DNA of 49,005 nucleotides from an uncultured Treponema sp. (GCA_937902125.1 CALDIB010000077.1:1-49005), one strand, 5' to 3'. Positions 39,992-48,868 are shown, counted from the first letter of the stretch. A program made the numbers and translations. The notes: generated from the letters alone by a model not told the origin.

Positions 39992-40734
39992 CTATCTCCG
40001 CCAAGATAAGCCTTTTGAACATCAGGATTAGCGGCCAACTCTTCGCTCGTTCCGCTTGCAATTATTTCGCCAGTTTGCAAAACATATCCGCGGTCGGCAA
40101 AGTCAAGCGCCACCTTTGCGTTTTGTTCAACCAAAAGAAGCGTCATCTTTTTTTGAATGTTCAAGCGCTTAAGGGCGCGGAACATTTCAAACATCAGTTT
40201 GGGCGCGAGGCCCATGCTTGGTTCATCCAACATGATGAAGTCGCAGTCAGTCATAAGCGCCCGACCCACAGCAAGCATTTGTTGCTCGCCTCCGGACAAA
40301 AGTTCGCTTCTTTGCTTGCGCCGTTCGTAAAGACGCGGAAACAAATCATAAAGCAGCTCGTACAATTCCATCGTGCGCATTTCATGGAGCTCTTCGTTCT
40401 TGCGTCCGTAACAAGCCATTTGAAGATTTTCTTCCACCGTGAGGTTGCCAAAAATGTGGCGGCCTTCCGGCACAAGGCACATCATCTTTTTCTTAATCAA
40501 ATCCTGAGGCTCGGTTTTGAGAATGCTTTTTCCGTCATAAAGGATTTCTCCTTCAATAACAGCAGGAGCTTCAGGCTTAGGCAAGCGCGACAAAGTCAGC
40601 AAGGTCGAAGTTTTTCCCGCGCCGTTCGCCCCGATTAGCGTTACAATCTCTCCTTTGTCAACATTAAAGCTGACACCGTGTAAAGCTTCTATGTTTCCGT
40701 AACCAACCTTTAAATTCTTAACTTCAAGCAACAT
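39988..40734 (-). CDS. livF: branched-chain-type ABC transporter ATPase LivF
   Basis: The protein is 248 residues from the ATG at 40734, with GGGAGG 7 bases upstream; a TTG two codons earlier overlaps the livG stop region. Walker A GANGAGKT, signature LLSGGEQQML and Walker B FIMLDEP mark a LivF-type ATPase. It pairs with LivG to drive import. The ligand of this hydrophobic-amino-acid-type transporter is uncertain; operon partners point to D-glutamate, 5-oxoproline or a related compound. Confidence 0.93.
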   Translation of the reverse strand: MLLEVKNLKVGYGNIEALHGVSFNVDKGEIVTLIGANGAGKTSTLLTLSRLPKPEAPAVIEGEILYDGKSILKTEPQDLIKKKMMCLVPEGRHIFGNLTVEENLQMACYGRKNEELHEMRTMELYELLYDLFPRLYERRKQRSELLSGGEQQMLAVGRALMTDCDFIMLDEPSMGLAPKLMFEMFRALKRLNIQKKMTLLLVEQNAKVALDFADRGYVLQTGEIIASGTSEELAANPDVQKAYLGGDR

Positions 40735-40736
40735 AA

Positions 40737-41561
40737 TCAAACCTCCCTCGCTCTCTTTGAAGGCAATCCTGAATACGCATCCTTAATGCTGATGTCCGCA
40801 TTTCCAAGATAAGCCTCTATGACAGCGGGATTTTTTTGAATCTGCTCAGGCGTTCCTTCCGCAAGTTCTTTTCCAAAATTTATTACCTTAACATTGTCCG
40901 CCAGAGTGTTCACAACTTGCATTTGATGTTCAATCATCCAAATTGTGATTCCGAATGTGTCGTGAATCCACTGGATGTATGAAATCAATCCGTCAAGGTC
41001 GGAAGTGGAAAGACCCGCGGCCGGTTCGTCCAACATCAAAAGCTTTGGATTCAAGCTAAGGGCGCGGGCGATTTCCACGCGGCGCTGGATTCCGTACGGA
41101 AGGTTCTTTGGAAAATCCAGAGCCTTGTCCGCAAGGCTGAACTTTTCCAAAAGCTCCCACGCCACTTTGTGAATTTCCGCCTCTCGTTCCTTGTATTTTC
41201 TTGTCCTAAGAAAAACATCCTTCAAACCAAAACCCAAGCGCGAATGTTGCGCGATGCAAATGTTGTCAAGAACGGTCATGTCGCTCCACAGGCGAATATT
41301 TTGGAACGTTCGGCCAATCTGCAAGTCAGCGATGACATGCGGCCTCATGCCATTGATTCTTGTTCCGTCAAAAACAATGTCGCCTTCGGACGGAACGTAA
41401 AAACCGCTCACCAAATTAAACACGGTTGTCTTTCCCGCGCCGTTAGGGCCAATCAAGGCGTTTATCGAGCCCTTCTTGATGTCAACGTTGATATCCGTCA
41501 AAGCCTGCAAACCGCCAAAGCGATGCGTAAGGTGATCTATCTTCAACAAAGTCTCGTTCAT
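40737..41561 (-). CDS. livG: branched-chain-type ABC transporter ATPase LivG
   Basis: The protein is 274 residues from the ATG at 41561, preceded by GGAGG; a start six codons earlier is possible but lies over this site. Walker A GPNGAGKT, Q-loop IGRTFQNIRL, signature region LPYGIQRRVEIARAL and Walker B LLMLDEPAAGL are typical of LivG. The gene overlaps livM by 4 bp. The C-terminus carries a tail of about 20 residues (NADISIKDAYSGLPSKRARE) beyond the usual end. Confidence 0.93.
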   Translation of the reverse strand: MNETLLKIDHLTHRFGGLQALTDINVDIKKGSINALIGPNGAGKTTVFNLVSGFYVPSEGDIVFDGTRINGMRPHVIADLQIGRTFQNIRLWSDMTVLDNICIAQHSRLGFGLKDVFLRTRKYKEREAEIHKVAWELLEKFSLADKALDFPKNLPYGIQRRVEIARALSLNPKLLMLDEPAAGLSTSDLDGLISYIQWIHDTFGITIWMIEHQMQVVNTLADNVKVINFGKELAEGTPEQIQKNPAVIEAYLGNADISIKDAYSGLPSKRAREV

Positions 41562-42631
41562 GCCGCGCCTCCTTCGCAAAGCCCGTCCATTTTCCTAATG
41601 TGGTTCTTGTTCACAGGGAAAAGATTCTTAAGCCACGGAAAAACCTGAGTCAATTCTTTTGATCCCATTATTCCTTCCGGATGAAATTCCATAATCAAAA
41701 TCAAGATTAACGGAATGATTACCCACTTTAAGATTTGGGCCGGGCGCAAAAGTTCCAGCAAAATCGTAAACACAACCGCCGAAAGAACCGAGCCGCTCAG
41801 CGAACCCATGCCGCCAAGGTAAACCATTACCAAAGACTCGGTTGACTTCATGATTCCAAAGCTTGCCGGATTGATAAAGCCAAGCAAGTGCGCGAACAAG
41901 CCGCCTGCGATTCCGGCCAAGAATGAGCTGAAGGTAAATGCGATGAGCTTCATGTTGTTGGTGTTGACCGACATGATTTCAGCCGAAATCTCGTCGTACT
42001 TGACCGCGCTTATTCCCTTTCCTAAAGTTGAATTCATAAGGAAATGAATCGAAACAATCGCAAAGACGGCGAAGACAAGAGCCCAAATCAAAATCCACGG
42101 AACGTCAAACACATCGCCCATGCTGTTCATCACGCTTTTCATTCCCATAAGGCCGCGGCTTCCGCCAACCAAAGGAATGTTGTTTATCGCCGTCGTGACG
42201 ATAAAGTTTGCGGCCACCGTTATAATCGCAAGATAATCGTCGCGCGTCTTGAACGAAGGAATGGCGACGATCAGGCTTACCAGCATCGCGCCCAAGCCGC
42301 CAAGCAAAATGCAAATCGGAAAGCCAATTACGGCAAGGCTTTCGGGTAAAAGCGCGCTGTCGGTGATTGAATTTCCGTCCTTGAACAAAATCAACGACGC
42401 GACGGCAGAAACATAAGCTCCGGTTGCCATAAAACCGCCGTGGCCGCAGCTGAACTCTCCCATATATCCGTTGACGATGTTCAAGCTTGCGGACATTATC
42501 GCGTTGATGCAAATTGTCACGATGATTGTTTGAAAGTAATTGTTTATTATTTCAAACTTAGCGAGAACCGTGATAATAAAAATCATCGCGATTGTCGTCA
42601 AAGGCATTATCAACTTTCTATTTATAGTCAT
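41558..42631 (-). CDS. livM: branched-chain-type ABC transporter permease LivM
   Basis: The 357-residue protein has about nine to ten membrane segments and family motifs ASLNIVNGYMGEFSCGHGGF near the start and AGGLFAHLLGFINPASFGIM in the second half. It forms the channel with LivH. It starts 9 bp after livH and overlaps livG by 4 bp. The C-terminal tail (FPVNKNHIRKMDGLCEGGAA) also carries the livG ribosome-binding site. Confidence 0.92.
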   Translation of the reverse strand: MTINRKLIMPLTTIAMIFIITVLAKFEIINNYFQTIIVTICINAIMSASLNIVNGYMGEFSCGHGGFMATGAYVSAVASLILFKDGNSITDSALLPESLAVIGFPICILLGGLGAMLVSLIVAIPSFKTRDDYLAIITVAANFIVTTAINNIPLVGGSRGLMGMKSVMNSMGDVFDVPWILIWALVFAVFAIVSIHFLMNSTLGKGISAVKYDEISAEIMSVNTNNMKLIAFTFSSFLAGIAGGLFAHLLGFINPASFGIMKSTESLVMVYLGGMGSLSGSVLSAVVFTILLELLRPAQILKWVIIPLILILIMEFHPEGIMGSKELTQVFPWLKNLFPVNKNHIRKMDGLCEGGAA

Positions 42632-42640
42632 AAGCGCTCC

Positions 42641-43552
42641 TTAAATCTTTGTGCTCTTGGCCAAGCCAAAAAATCCTGTCGGCTTGATTGTAAGAATCAC
42701 TAAAAGGATTACAAACGAAATCAAATCCTTGTAACTCGACGGCAAGAACGCAGTCACAAAAATCTCGATAAAACCAAGCAAGAATCCGCCGATAAAGGCG
42801 CCCTTGATGTCGCCGATTCCGCCGACAACCGCGGCGATAAAGGCTTTCCATCCGATTATCATGCCCATGTAAGGGTCCATTACCGGATACGACATTCCAA
42901 AAAGAATTCCGGCAACAGCCGCCAGCGCCGAGCCAAGCGCGAAGGTGAAAGTGATTACTGTATTTACAGGGATTCCCATTAAAGGAATCGCGAATTTGTC
43001 ATAAGAAATCGCGCGCATGCTCATTCCCAAAGTGGTCTTTTGAACGATGAACTGAAGAACTGCAAAAATCAAAACTGCGCTGACTATAACAAGAACCTTA
43101 AGACTTGTGATTGTGACAGGCCCGATATTCCATACGTATTTTGGAAGAATATCCGGGAAGCTGCGGGCTGAAGCTCCCAGTACGGCAAGGTTTCCGTTTT
43201 CAAGAATAAAGCCTATCATCAAAGCGGTGATGACAACATAAAGCCTGTTGGCGCCCTTCGCCCTAAGCGGCTTATAAGCTACCTTTTCTATGCCCACTCC
43301 CAAAAGCGCTGTCAGCGCCATCGTGCAAACAAGCGTGATTGCGAACAAAGGGATTCCAACCAATCCAGAAATTTTTGCCGTGATAAACGCGACAACAAAA
43401 AACGCGATGTAGGTTGACGTCATGAAGATGTCTCCATGAGCGAAGTTTATGAGCCTCAAGACGCCGTAAACAAGACAGTATCCGAGAGCGATCATTGAAT
43501 AAAAACTGCCCCATTGAAGGGCATTGAAAATGTTTTGTATAAAAAAGGTCAT
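42641..43552 (-). CDS. livH: branched-chain-type ABC transporter permease LivH
   Basis: The protein is 303 residues from the ATG at 43552 (MTFFIQNIFNALQWGSFYSM), chosen because GGAGGC precedes it; the frame is open 14 codons further. It has about eight membrane segments with family motifs ALGYCLVYGVLRLINFAHGD and a C-terminal FIAAVVGGIGDIKGAFIGG. It pairs with LivM. Confidence 0.92.
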   Translation of the reverse strand: MTFFIQNIFNALQWGSFYSMIALGYCLVYGVLRLINFAHGDIFMTSTYIAFFVVAFITAKISGLVGIPLFAITLVCTMALTALLGVGIEKVAYKPLRAKGANRLYVVITALMIGFILENGNLAVLGASARSFPDILPKYVWNIGPVTITSLKVLVIVSAVLIFAVLQFIVQKTTLGMSMRAISYDKFAIPLMGIPVNTVITFTFALGSALAAVAGILFGMSYPVMDPYMGMIIGWKAFIAAVVGGIGDIKGAFIGGFLLGFIEIFVTAFLPSSYKDLISFVILLVILTIKPTGFFGLAKSTKI

Positions 43553-43633
43553 GGAAGCCTCCATCGTGAAAACTGAGGGCCAACCAACTCTCATTCAGAA
43601 TCTTTTGGCCAGCCCCCGACAACTTGCAAAAAG

Positions 43634-44800
43634 TTACGGTTGCAAACTCTTTACAAATTCAAACTCGCCTTCCTTTGTCACCTTGACCACAACCGCGTCC
43701 TTGATCGGGTCGCCTTCAGGAGTGAACTTCATATTTCCGGTCACTCCGGCAAAGCTCTTGATTTTTCCCATCGCGTCCTTGATCGCCACGCGGTCCTTCT
43801 TCAAGTTGCCTGTGAGCCCAGCGTCTTGAATCGCCTGGAGGACAATGTAAGTCGCGTCGTATGTAAGGGCCGCCACGTCGTCAGGAACATAGCCGTAAGC
43901 CTTTTGATACTTTGAAATGAACTCCTTTGTTTTTCCTGTAGCTCCCTTGGCGGCGTAGTGGGTCGTAAAGTAGGCGCCAACAACCGCTCCTTTTGAAAGC
44001 GGGAACAAATCCGCGGAACCCCACGAGTCTGAGCCCATAACAGGCTTTGACCAACCCAAGTCCTTGGCTTGCGAAGTAATCAATCCTACAAAGTTGTAGT
44101 AGTCGGGAAGATAAAGGAAGTCGGCCTTTGAGTTTACAACCTTTGTAAGCTGAACGCTAAAATCCTGGTCCTTCTGGCCAAAGGATTCAAACACAACAAC
44201 CTTTCCGTACTTTGATTCCCATTCCTTTTTGAAGAGCTCAGCCAATGTCTTTGAGTAGTCGTCCTCAAGGTTGTAAACGATGGCCACATTCTTTCCGTCG
44301 AATGTTTCGCTGGCGAACTTAGCGGCCACAGGAGCCTGGAAGGGATCAAGAAAGCAGGCGCGGAAACAGAAGGGGCGGCCGGCCGTCGCCTTGGGATTTG
44401 TGGCCCATGGCGTGATCATCGGAACCCTCATGTCGTTGTAGATTTCGCCGGCGGGAATAGCGCGGCCTGAACCTTCGGGACCAATCGAAGCCAAAACTTT
44501 GTCAATGTCAATCAACTTGTTGGCGGCGTTGATGGCGGAATCCGACTTAAGTTCGTTGTCAACATAAACAAATTCAAGAAGATACTTTTCGCCCTTCACG
44601 TCCAAACCGCCGGCGGCGTTGATTTCATTCTTAATGATTTCGCCAGCGAATTTGGCGCTCTCGCCTACTTTTGGAGAATCACCTGTGAGAGGAATGTTAA
44701 ATCCAAGCTTGATTGTTTTCTGCTTAGGGGCAGAAAAAGAACTCGTCATCGCAAAAAGAGCGACAACTCCAAGAACAATTGCCGTCTGAAGTCTCTTCAT
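43634..44800 (-). CDS. livK: branched-chain-type periplasmic binding protein LivK
   Basis: The 388-residue protein has a signal peptide cleaved near SSFSA (residues 20-24), with no lipobox, so it should be soluble in the periplasm. The mature part begins KTIKLGFNIPLTGDSPKVGE, the usual type I binding-protein opening. It is the first gene of the liv-pxp operon, with a gap of 81 bp before livH. The ligand cannot be read from sequence; operon content points to an acidic or cyclic amino acid (D-glutamate, 5-oxoproline), and taurine or a similar amine is another option given the upstream aminotransferase. Confidence 0.92.
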   Translation of the reverse strand: MKRLQTAIVLGVVALFAMTSSFSAPKQKTIKLGFNIPLTGDSPKVGESAKFAGEIIKNEINAAGGLDVKGEKYLLEFVYVDNELKSDSAINAANKLIDIDKVLASIGPEGSGRAIPAGEIYNDMRVPMITPWATNPKATAGRPFCFRACFLDPFQAPVAAKFASETFDGKNVAIVYNLEDDYSKTLAELFKKEWESKYGKVVVFESFGQKDQDFSVQLTKVVNSKADFLYLPDYYNFVGLITSQAKDLGWSKPVMGSDSWGSADLFPLSKGAVVGAYFTTHYAAKGATGKTKEFISKYQKAYGYVPDDVAALTYDATYIVLQAIQDAGLTGNLKKDRVAIKDAMGKIKSFAGVTGNMKFTPEGDPIKDAVVVKVTKEGEFEFVKSLQP

Positions 44801-44866
44801 ATTCAGCTCCTTGTTTTCGCAAAGAACTTTTCTGAAAAGACAGCAAAGATCTTTGCGCGAAAGATT

Positions 44867-44886
44867 AAGATGTCATACGACATCTT
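44867..44886. other. hairpin in livK leader
   Basis: AAGATGTC (44867-44874), loop ATAC, GACATCTT (44879-44886) is a perfect 8-bp hairpin in the 212-bp gap upstream of livK. It is one of several inverted repeats in this leader and may be regulatory. Confidence 0.45.
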
Positions 44887-44958
44887 TTCATGCACAGCGT
44901 CTTTGCTGACGTTCTGATGATGCAAACCTAACAAAAATCGGCTTTTATTGCATTGTAC

Positions 44959-44995
44959 AAAGCGCACAAAATTATTTTTTTTTATTGTGCGCTTT
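44959..44995. promoter_or_regulatory. large inverted repeat between ADH and livK genes
   Basis: AAAGCGCACAA (44959-44969) and TTGTGCGCTTT (44985-44995) are perfect 11-base arms around an A/T-only centre. It could be a terminator-like hairpin behind the alcohol dehydrogenase gene, or an operator for the liv operon. Its half site GCACAA followed by a T-rich run recurs in the pucR promoter region (47582-47600), so a PucR-family binding site is possible. Confidence 0.45.
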
Positions 44996-45012
44996 GGCTA
45001 TACACTTTTTGC

Positions 45013-46170
45013 CTATTTGTTTCTCAACAAATCGTAAATTTTCACCTGCTCTTCCTTGGAAAGAATTTTCCAACACTTGGCTGGACTGCCGGAAGCGACA
45101 GAATCCCCGGCCATCTTGTCCTCCAACTCGGCGAATTTTTTCAAGTCAATTCCGTATTCCCTAAGCGTCGGGACGCCCAAAATTTTTGTCAGCGCTTCCA
45201 GAGCCGCGATGAACTTTTCGGCGCCATCTTTTGCCGCGCGCCCCTTTTCGGCGGCGCCAATGGCAACGGCAAGCTGCGCAAACCTTTCATAGCAGCCGTC
45301 CATAACCGCCTTAAGGCATTCAACGGCCAGCATCGCGTTTGAAATGCCGTGGGGGACATGGAAACAAGCGCCAATCGGACGGCTCATTCCGTGAATGATT
45401 GTCGTGGCCGCTCCGTTAATTGCGACGCCAGCTTCATAAGCCGCAAAGCTAATGTTCTCGCGCGCGTCTTCGTCGCTGCCGTCCTTGCAGGCCTTTGGAA
45501 GGCATTTAAAAATTCTCGCCACAGCGTCAAGACAATAAATGTCAGTGACGGGGCTGGCGACGCGGCTCGTATAGCTTTCAACCGCGTGACAAAGCGCGTC
45601 CATGCCTGTGGCCATTGTAACGCTTTGCGGCGCAGAGAGTGTGTACTTATAATCGATTACGGCGACTTTTGGCAAAAGACTGTCGCCTTTAAAAAGCAGC
45701 TTTTCGTCTGTCGCCGTATTGGTAAAGACAAAATATTTTGTCACTTCCGAACCTGTGCCGGCCGTCGTAGGTATCAAAACCAAGGGCGCGAAATTTCCCT
45801 TTATCTCTTTGCCCTTATAATCGGCCAGCTTTCCAGGAAGGACGGCCATCGCGGCAATCGCCTTGGCAGTGTCCAGCGGCGTTCCTCCGCCAAGACCGAC
45901 AATAAAATCGCAGCCCTCGGATTTAAATGCGTCCACGCCGGCCATAATCATTTTGTCAGTCGGCTCCCCAGGCAAATCATTGAACAAGGCCGAGTCAATT
46001 CCCATCAAAGCTAAAAGGTCGGACACCTCTTTTGCCAAGCCAATTTTCGTTATGATTTTTCCAGTGACAATCAAAGCCTTTTTTCCAAAGGCGGCCATTT
46101 CGGGAGCGGCGTTTTTTAGCGCGCCGGCCCCAAAATAAATTTTTGGAACAGAACTAAAAGAAAAATTCAT
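45013..46170 (-). CDS. iron-type (group III) alcohol dehydrogenase
   Basis: The 385-residue protein has the Fe-ADH layout: nucleotide-binding GLGGGTPLDTAK (92-103), PTTAGTGSEVT, and metal ligands D191 and H195 in GMDALCHAVESY, H260 in IIHGMS, and H274 in HVPHG. Members reduce aldehydes to alcohols with NAD(P)H. It lies 12 bp after a class III aminotransferase, so the likely substrate is the semialdehyde made by that enzyme: sulfoacetaldehyde (from taurine), succinic semialdehyde or malonic semialdehyde. Sequence alone does not decide between these. Confidence 0.9.
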   Translation of the reverse strand: MNFSFSSVPKIYFGAGALKNAAPEMAAFGKKALIVTGKIITKIGLAKEVSDLLALMGIDSALFNDLPGEPTDKMIMAGVDAFKSEGCDFIVGLGGGTPLDTAKAIAAMAVLPGKLADYKGKEIKGNFAPLVLIPTTAGTGSEVTKYFVFTNTATDEKLLFKGDSLLPKVAVIDYKYTLSAPQSVTMATGMDALCHAVESYTSRVASPVTDIYCLDAVARIFKCLPKACKDGSDEDARENISFAAYEAGVAINGAATTIIHGMSRPIGACFHVPHGISNAMLAVECLKAVMDGCYERFAQLAVAIGAAEKGRAAKDGAEKFIAALEALTKILGVPTLREYGIDLKKFAELEDKMAGDSVASGSPAKCWKILSKEEQVKIYDLLRNK

Positions 46171-46182
46171 TTTGCAATCCTT

Positions 46183-47511
46183 CTACAAAACATACTTTTC
46201 GTCAACGATTTTCAAAACCTCGTCCAACTTGGAAAGCTCTTCGTCGATTTGCTCTTCCGTGATTATAAGGGGAGGCGCAACCATAATTACGTTTTCGTGG
46301 GAATAAGTGAAAAAGCCGCGACACTTCAACTCTTTTACAATCGAGCCCATAATGCCTTGCGGGTCTTGCCCCCAAGGAACAAGAGGCTCGCGCGTCTTTC
46401 TGTCCTTAACCAGCTCCACGCCGCCAAACAAGCCTATATATCGGACGTCGCCGACAGACTTATGCTTTGCCTTAATCGATTCAAGGACTTGCCCCAAATG
46501 CTTTCCTACTTTTTGAACGTGAGCCTCTATGTCGTTCTTAAGATAAAACTCTTGGCAAGCCACTCCTGCCGCGCAGGCAAGCGGGTGCCCGGAATAAGTC
46601 AATCCGCAGCTCAAAAATTTGTCGTCAAAAAAATGCGCTATGTCGTTTTTTACAATCGCGCCGCCAAGCGGAATGTAGCCGGAGTTTACGCCTTTGGCAA
46701 AAGTTATGATGTCGGGAGTCACGTCAAAGTTCATGTAGGCGAACATTTTGCCGGTTCTGTACCAACCCGCCATGACCTCGTCGCAAATCATCACAATGCC
46801 AAACTCGTCGCAAATCTTTCTAACACCTTTAAGATAATTCTTTGGATAAATGATGACGCCGTTGGAACCGATTACCGTTTCCAAAATAATCGCCGCGACC
46901 CTGTCGCCGCCCTCAAAAATCACTTGCTCCCTAAGCTTGTCAACATAATGCTCGCACTCCTCATCCTCCGACGCAAATTTTATTTTTTCCTGATAAGAAT
47001 ACGGCCCTCTAAAATGAATGAAGCCAGGAATCGCAGGTTCAAGCGCAAAGTGCCGCGGCTCGCCCGTAAGGTTTCCCGCGCCAAAAGTGGAGCCGTGGTA
47101 AGAACGATACTGGCTCATCACTTTAAAGCGGCCCGTGTACATTCTGGCCATCTTAATCGCGTTTTCGTTTGCGTCCGCTCCGCCGTTGGTAAAAAATATT
47201 TTTCCAAAGGTTTTCGGAAGGCGGTCGATTATCGATTTGGCAAGAAGCGCCCTTGGCTCCGCTCCCCACGAACCTTGCACATAAGCGTATTTGTCAAGCT
47301 GGGCCTTTATCGCTTCGTTCATCTCCTTGTTAGCGTAACCGGCGTTCACGTTGACTTGCTCGGAAGACATGTCGGCGTAACGATTTCCTTCCGTGTCATA
47401 AATATAAATTCCCTCCGCGCGGTCTACCACAATCGGATTAAGGCCTCCCTGCTTGCTCCATCCCAACAAAACGTTTGACGTTTGCGTTTTCGCTATTTCA
47501 TTTGCGTTCAT
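46183..47511 (-). CDS. class III omega-aminotransferase
   Basis: The 442-residue protein is a fold-I class III PLP aminotransferase: PLP lysine K273 in FAKGVNSGYIPLGG, D244 in MICDEVMAGW, FFTNGGADANENAIK and SYHGSTFGAGNLTGEP. The pattern resembles enzymes acting on taurine, beta-alanine or GABA with pyruvate or 2-oxoglutarate. The following alcohol dehydrogenase would reduce the aldehyde product, as in known taurine-to-isethionate pairs (Tpa or Toa with an Fe-type dehydrogenase). GGAGG precedes the ATG. It is divergent from the PucR-type regulator, which probably controls it. Confidence 0.88.
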   Translation of the reverse strand: MNANEIAKTQTSNVLLGWSKQGGLNPIVVDRAEGIYIYDTEGNRYADMSSEQVNVNAGYANKEMNEAIKAQLDKYAYVQGSWGAEPRALLAKSIIDRLPKTFGKIFFTNGGADANENAIKMARMYTGRFKVMSQYRSYHGSTFGAGNLTGEPRHFALEPAIPGFIHFRGPYSYQEKIKFASEDEECEHYVDKLREQVIFEGGDRVAAIILETVIGSNGVIIYPKNYLKGVRKICDEFGIVMICDEVMAGWYRTGKMFAYMNFDVTPDIITFAKGVNSGYIPLGGAIVKNDIAHFFDDKFLSCGLTYSGHPLACAAGVACQEFYLKNDIEAHVQKVGKHLGQVLESIKAKHKSVGDVRYIGLFGGVELVKDRKTREPLVPWGQDPQGIMGSIVKELKCRGFFTYSHENVIMVAPPLIITEEQIDEELSKLDEVLKIVDEKYVL

Positions 47512-47571
47512 AAAATGACCTCCATATTCATTTAGTGAACAAAAAATTAGCGCAAATATTTTTTTTTGTTG

Positions 47572-47600
47572 TTGACAATATGCACAATTTTTTTTATTTT
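47572..47600 (+). promoter_or_regulatory. promoter of the pucR-type gene
   Basis: TTGACA (47572-47577), 17-base spacer, TATTTT (47595-47600). It is followed by a 34-base leader and a GGGGTGA ribosome-binding site. The intergenic region is very A/T-rich and contains GCACAA next to a T run, as in the repeat upstream of livK. Confidence 0.6.
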
Positions 47601-47634
47601 CTTATATAAAAATTTACAATGCGGGGTGAACGAC

Positions 47635-48834
47635 ATGGCCATTTCCCTACAAACAATCATCAATTTTACCGAAACGCCTTTCAAGCTAAAGCTTTTGGCG
47701 GGCCGCCAAGGAATTAAAAAAAATGTCAGTTGGGTTTGCTATGCTGAAGACACCGAAACAATTGAATTCATAAGAGGCAACGAGCTGGCCATAACGCTTG
47801 GAGTCAACTACGAGCGCAGCAAAGACAACCACGGAATAAAATCGGACAAACACATTTTTGTCTACCTCAAAGAATTTGTCGACGAGTTCATCAAGCACGA
47901 AGCGACGGGTCTTGTAATAAACACCGGAAAATATATAAAAGAAATTCCAAAAAAACTTATTGACTATTGCGATAAAAAAAACTTTCCGCTTCTTTCAATG
48001 CCCTGGGAAATCCACACGATAGACTTGATGCAAGAGATAGGCAACATGATTGCCAATGACAACCTTAACACAAAGTCCGTGGAAAATTATTTTTACAAGG
48101 CTATTTTTGAAAAGAACGAATGCGACCCTTTGCAAATAAAGAACACGCATTTTAGAGACGCAAAAGATTTTCTGATTGTTCTTGTTGAACTGAACGAAGA
48201 ATTGTTCAACGACGACATGATGAAAATTAAGCGTTACGTTGAATACCACTTTTGCTCGCGCTTGAACATCAACCACAATAAATATGTCTGTTTTGTCCAC
48301 AACAACAAAATCATTTTTGTATTAAAAGACGCGGGATTTTGCGACATACAGGAAATTTTCAACACCGCCAAAGCGGACAAACTTTTAAAAGACTCAAACG
48401 TCTCGATTTCCGACGCCGCAAAATCGATGGAAGGTTTAAGCGAAATTTATGAGCACGCCCAAGCCGCTCTTATAATAAAGGCAAATCCGAAAAAGATGAA
48501 TTTTTACAACGACTTAGGAATTTATAAAATCCTCATCGACACGCGGAGCAAAGAAATACTAAAGAACTTCTACAAAGAAAATCTCGGAAAGCTTGAGGAA
48601 TTGGAGCCGCTAAAGCGCGAGGACTTTTACAAAACACTAAGCGCCTACCTAAAGAACGGCGGAAATATTTTAAAAGTCGCCGAACTTAACCACACTCATA
48701 GAAACACAATCATATACAGAATCAACAAAATGGAAGAACTTCTAAACTTGGATTTTTCCGACGGCGAGACAAGGACCGCGCTTCAAATTTCTTTATACAT
48801 CAAAAATCTTTTTGAAAAATATTCCGAGGATTAA
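47635..48834 (+). CDS. PucR-family transcriptional regulator
   Basis: The protein is 399 residues from the ATG at 47635 (MAISLQTIINFTETPFKLKL), chosen for its GGGGTGA site; the frame is open 23 codons further up, over the promoter. The N-terminal PucR domain (about 1-125) is followed by a central region and a C-terminal helix-turn-helix (YLKNGGNILKVAELNHTHRN, about 347-366, then NTIIYRINKMEELL). The family controls purine, GABA, proline and other nitrogen catabolism, usually activating divergent operons. Here it should regulate the aminotransferase-dehydrogenase pair and perhaps the liv-pxp operon. Confidence 0.9.
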   Translation: MAISLQTIINFTETPFKLKLLAGRQGIKKNVSWVCYAEDTETIEFIRGNELAITLGVNYERSKDNHGIKSDKHIFVYLKEFVDEFIKHEATGLVINTGKYIKEIPKKLIDYCDKKNFPLLSMPWEIHTIDLMQEIGNMIANDNLNTKSVENYFYKAIFEKNECDPLQIKNTHFRDAKDFLIVLVELNEELFNDDMMKIKRYVEYHFCSRLNINHNKYVCFVHNNKIIFVLKDAGFCDIQEIFNTAKADKLLKDSNVSISDAAKSMEGLSEIYEHAQAALIIKANPKKMNFYNDLGIYKILIDTRSKEILKNFYKENLGKLEELEPLKREDFYKTLSAYLKNGGNILKVAELNHTHRNTIIYRINKMEELLNLDFSDGETRTALQISLYIKNLFEKYSED

Positions 48835-48868
48835 AATCGCCCGGCTTTCGCATTGCTCGCGATTTTTT
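48833..48868 (+). terminator. terminator of the pucR-type gene
   Basis: AAAATCGC (48833-48840) pairs with GCGATTTT (48859-48866), followed by TT. It overlaps the stop codon. From 48869 to 48915 only short G+C-rich repeats are seen. Confidence 0.6.

Noticed and set aside
46249..47478. 409-residue open frame on the plus strand
   Set aside because: It is antisense to the class III aminotransferase, which has all its catalytic motifs. The plus-strand translation has no recognisable domain and a composition typical of an antisense frame.
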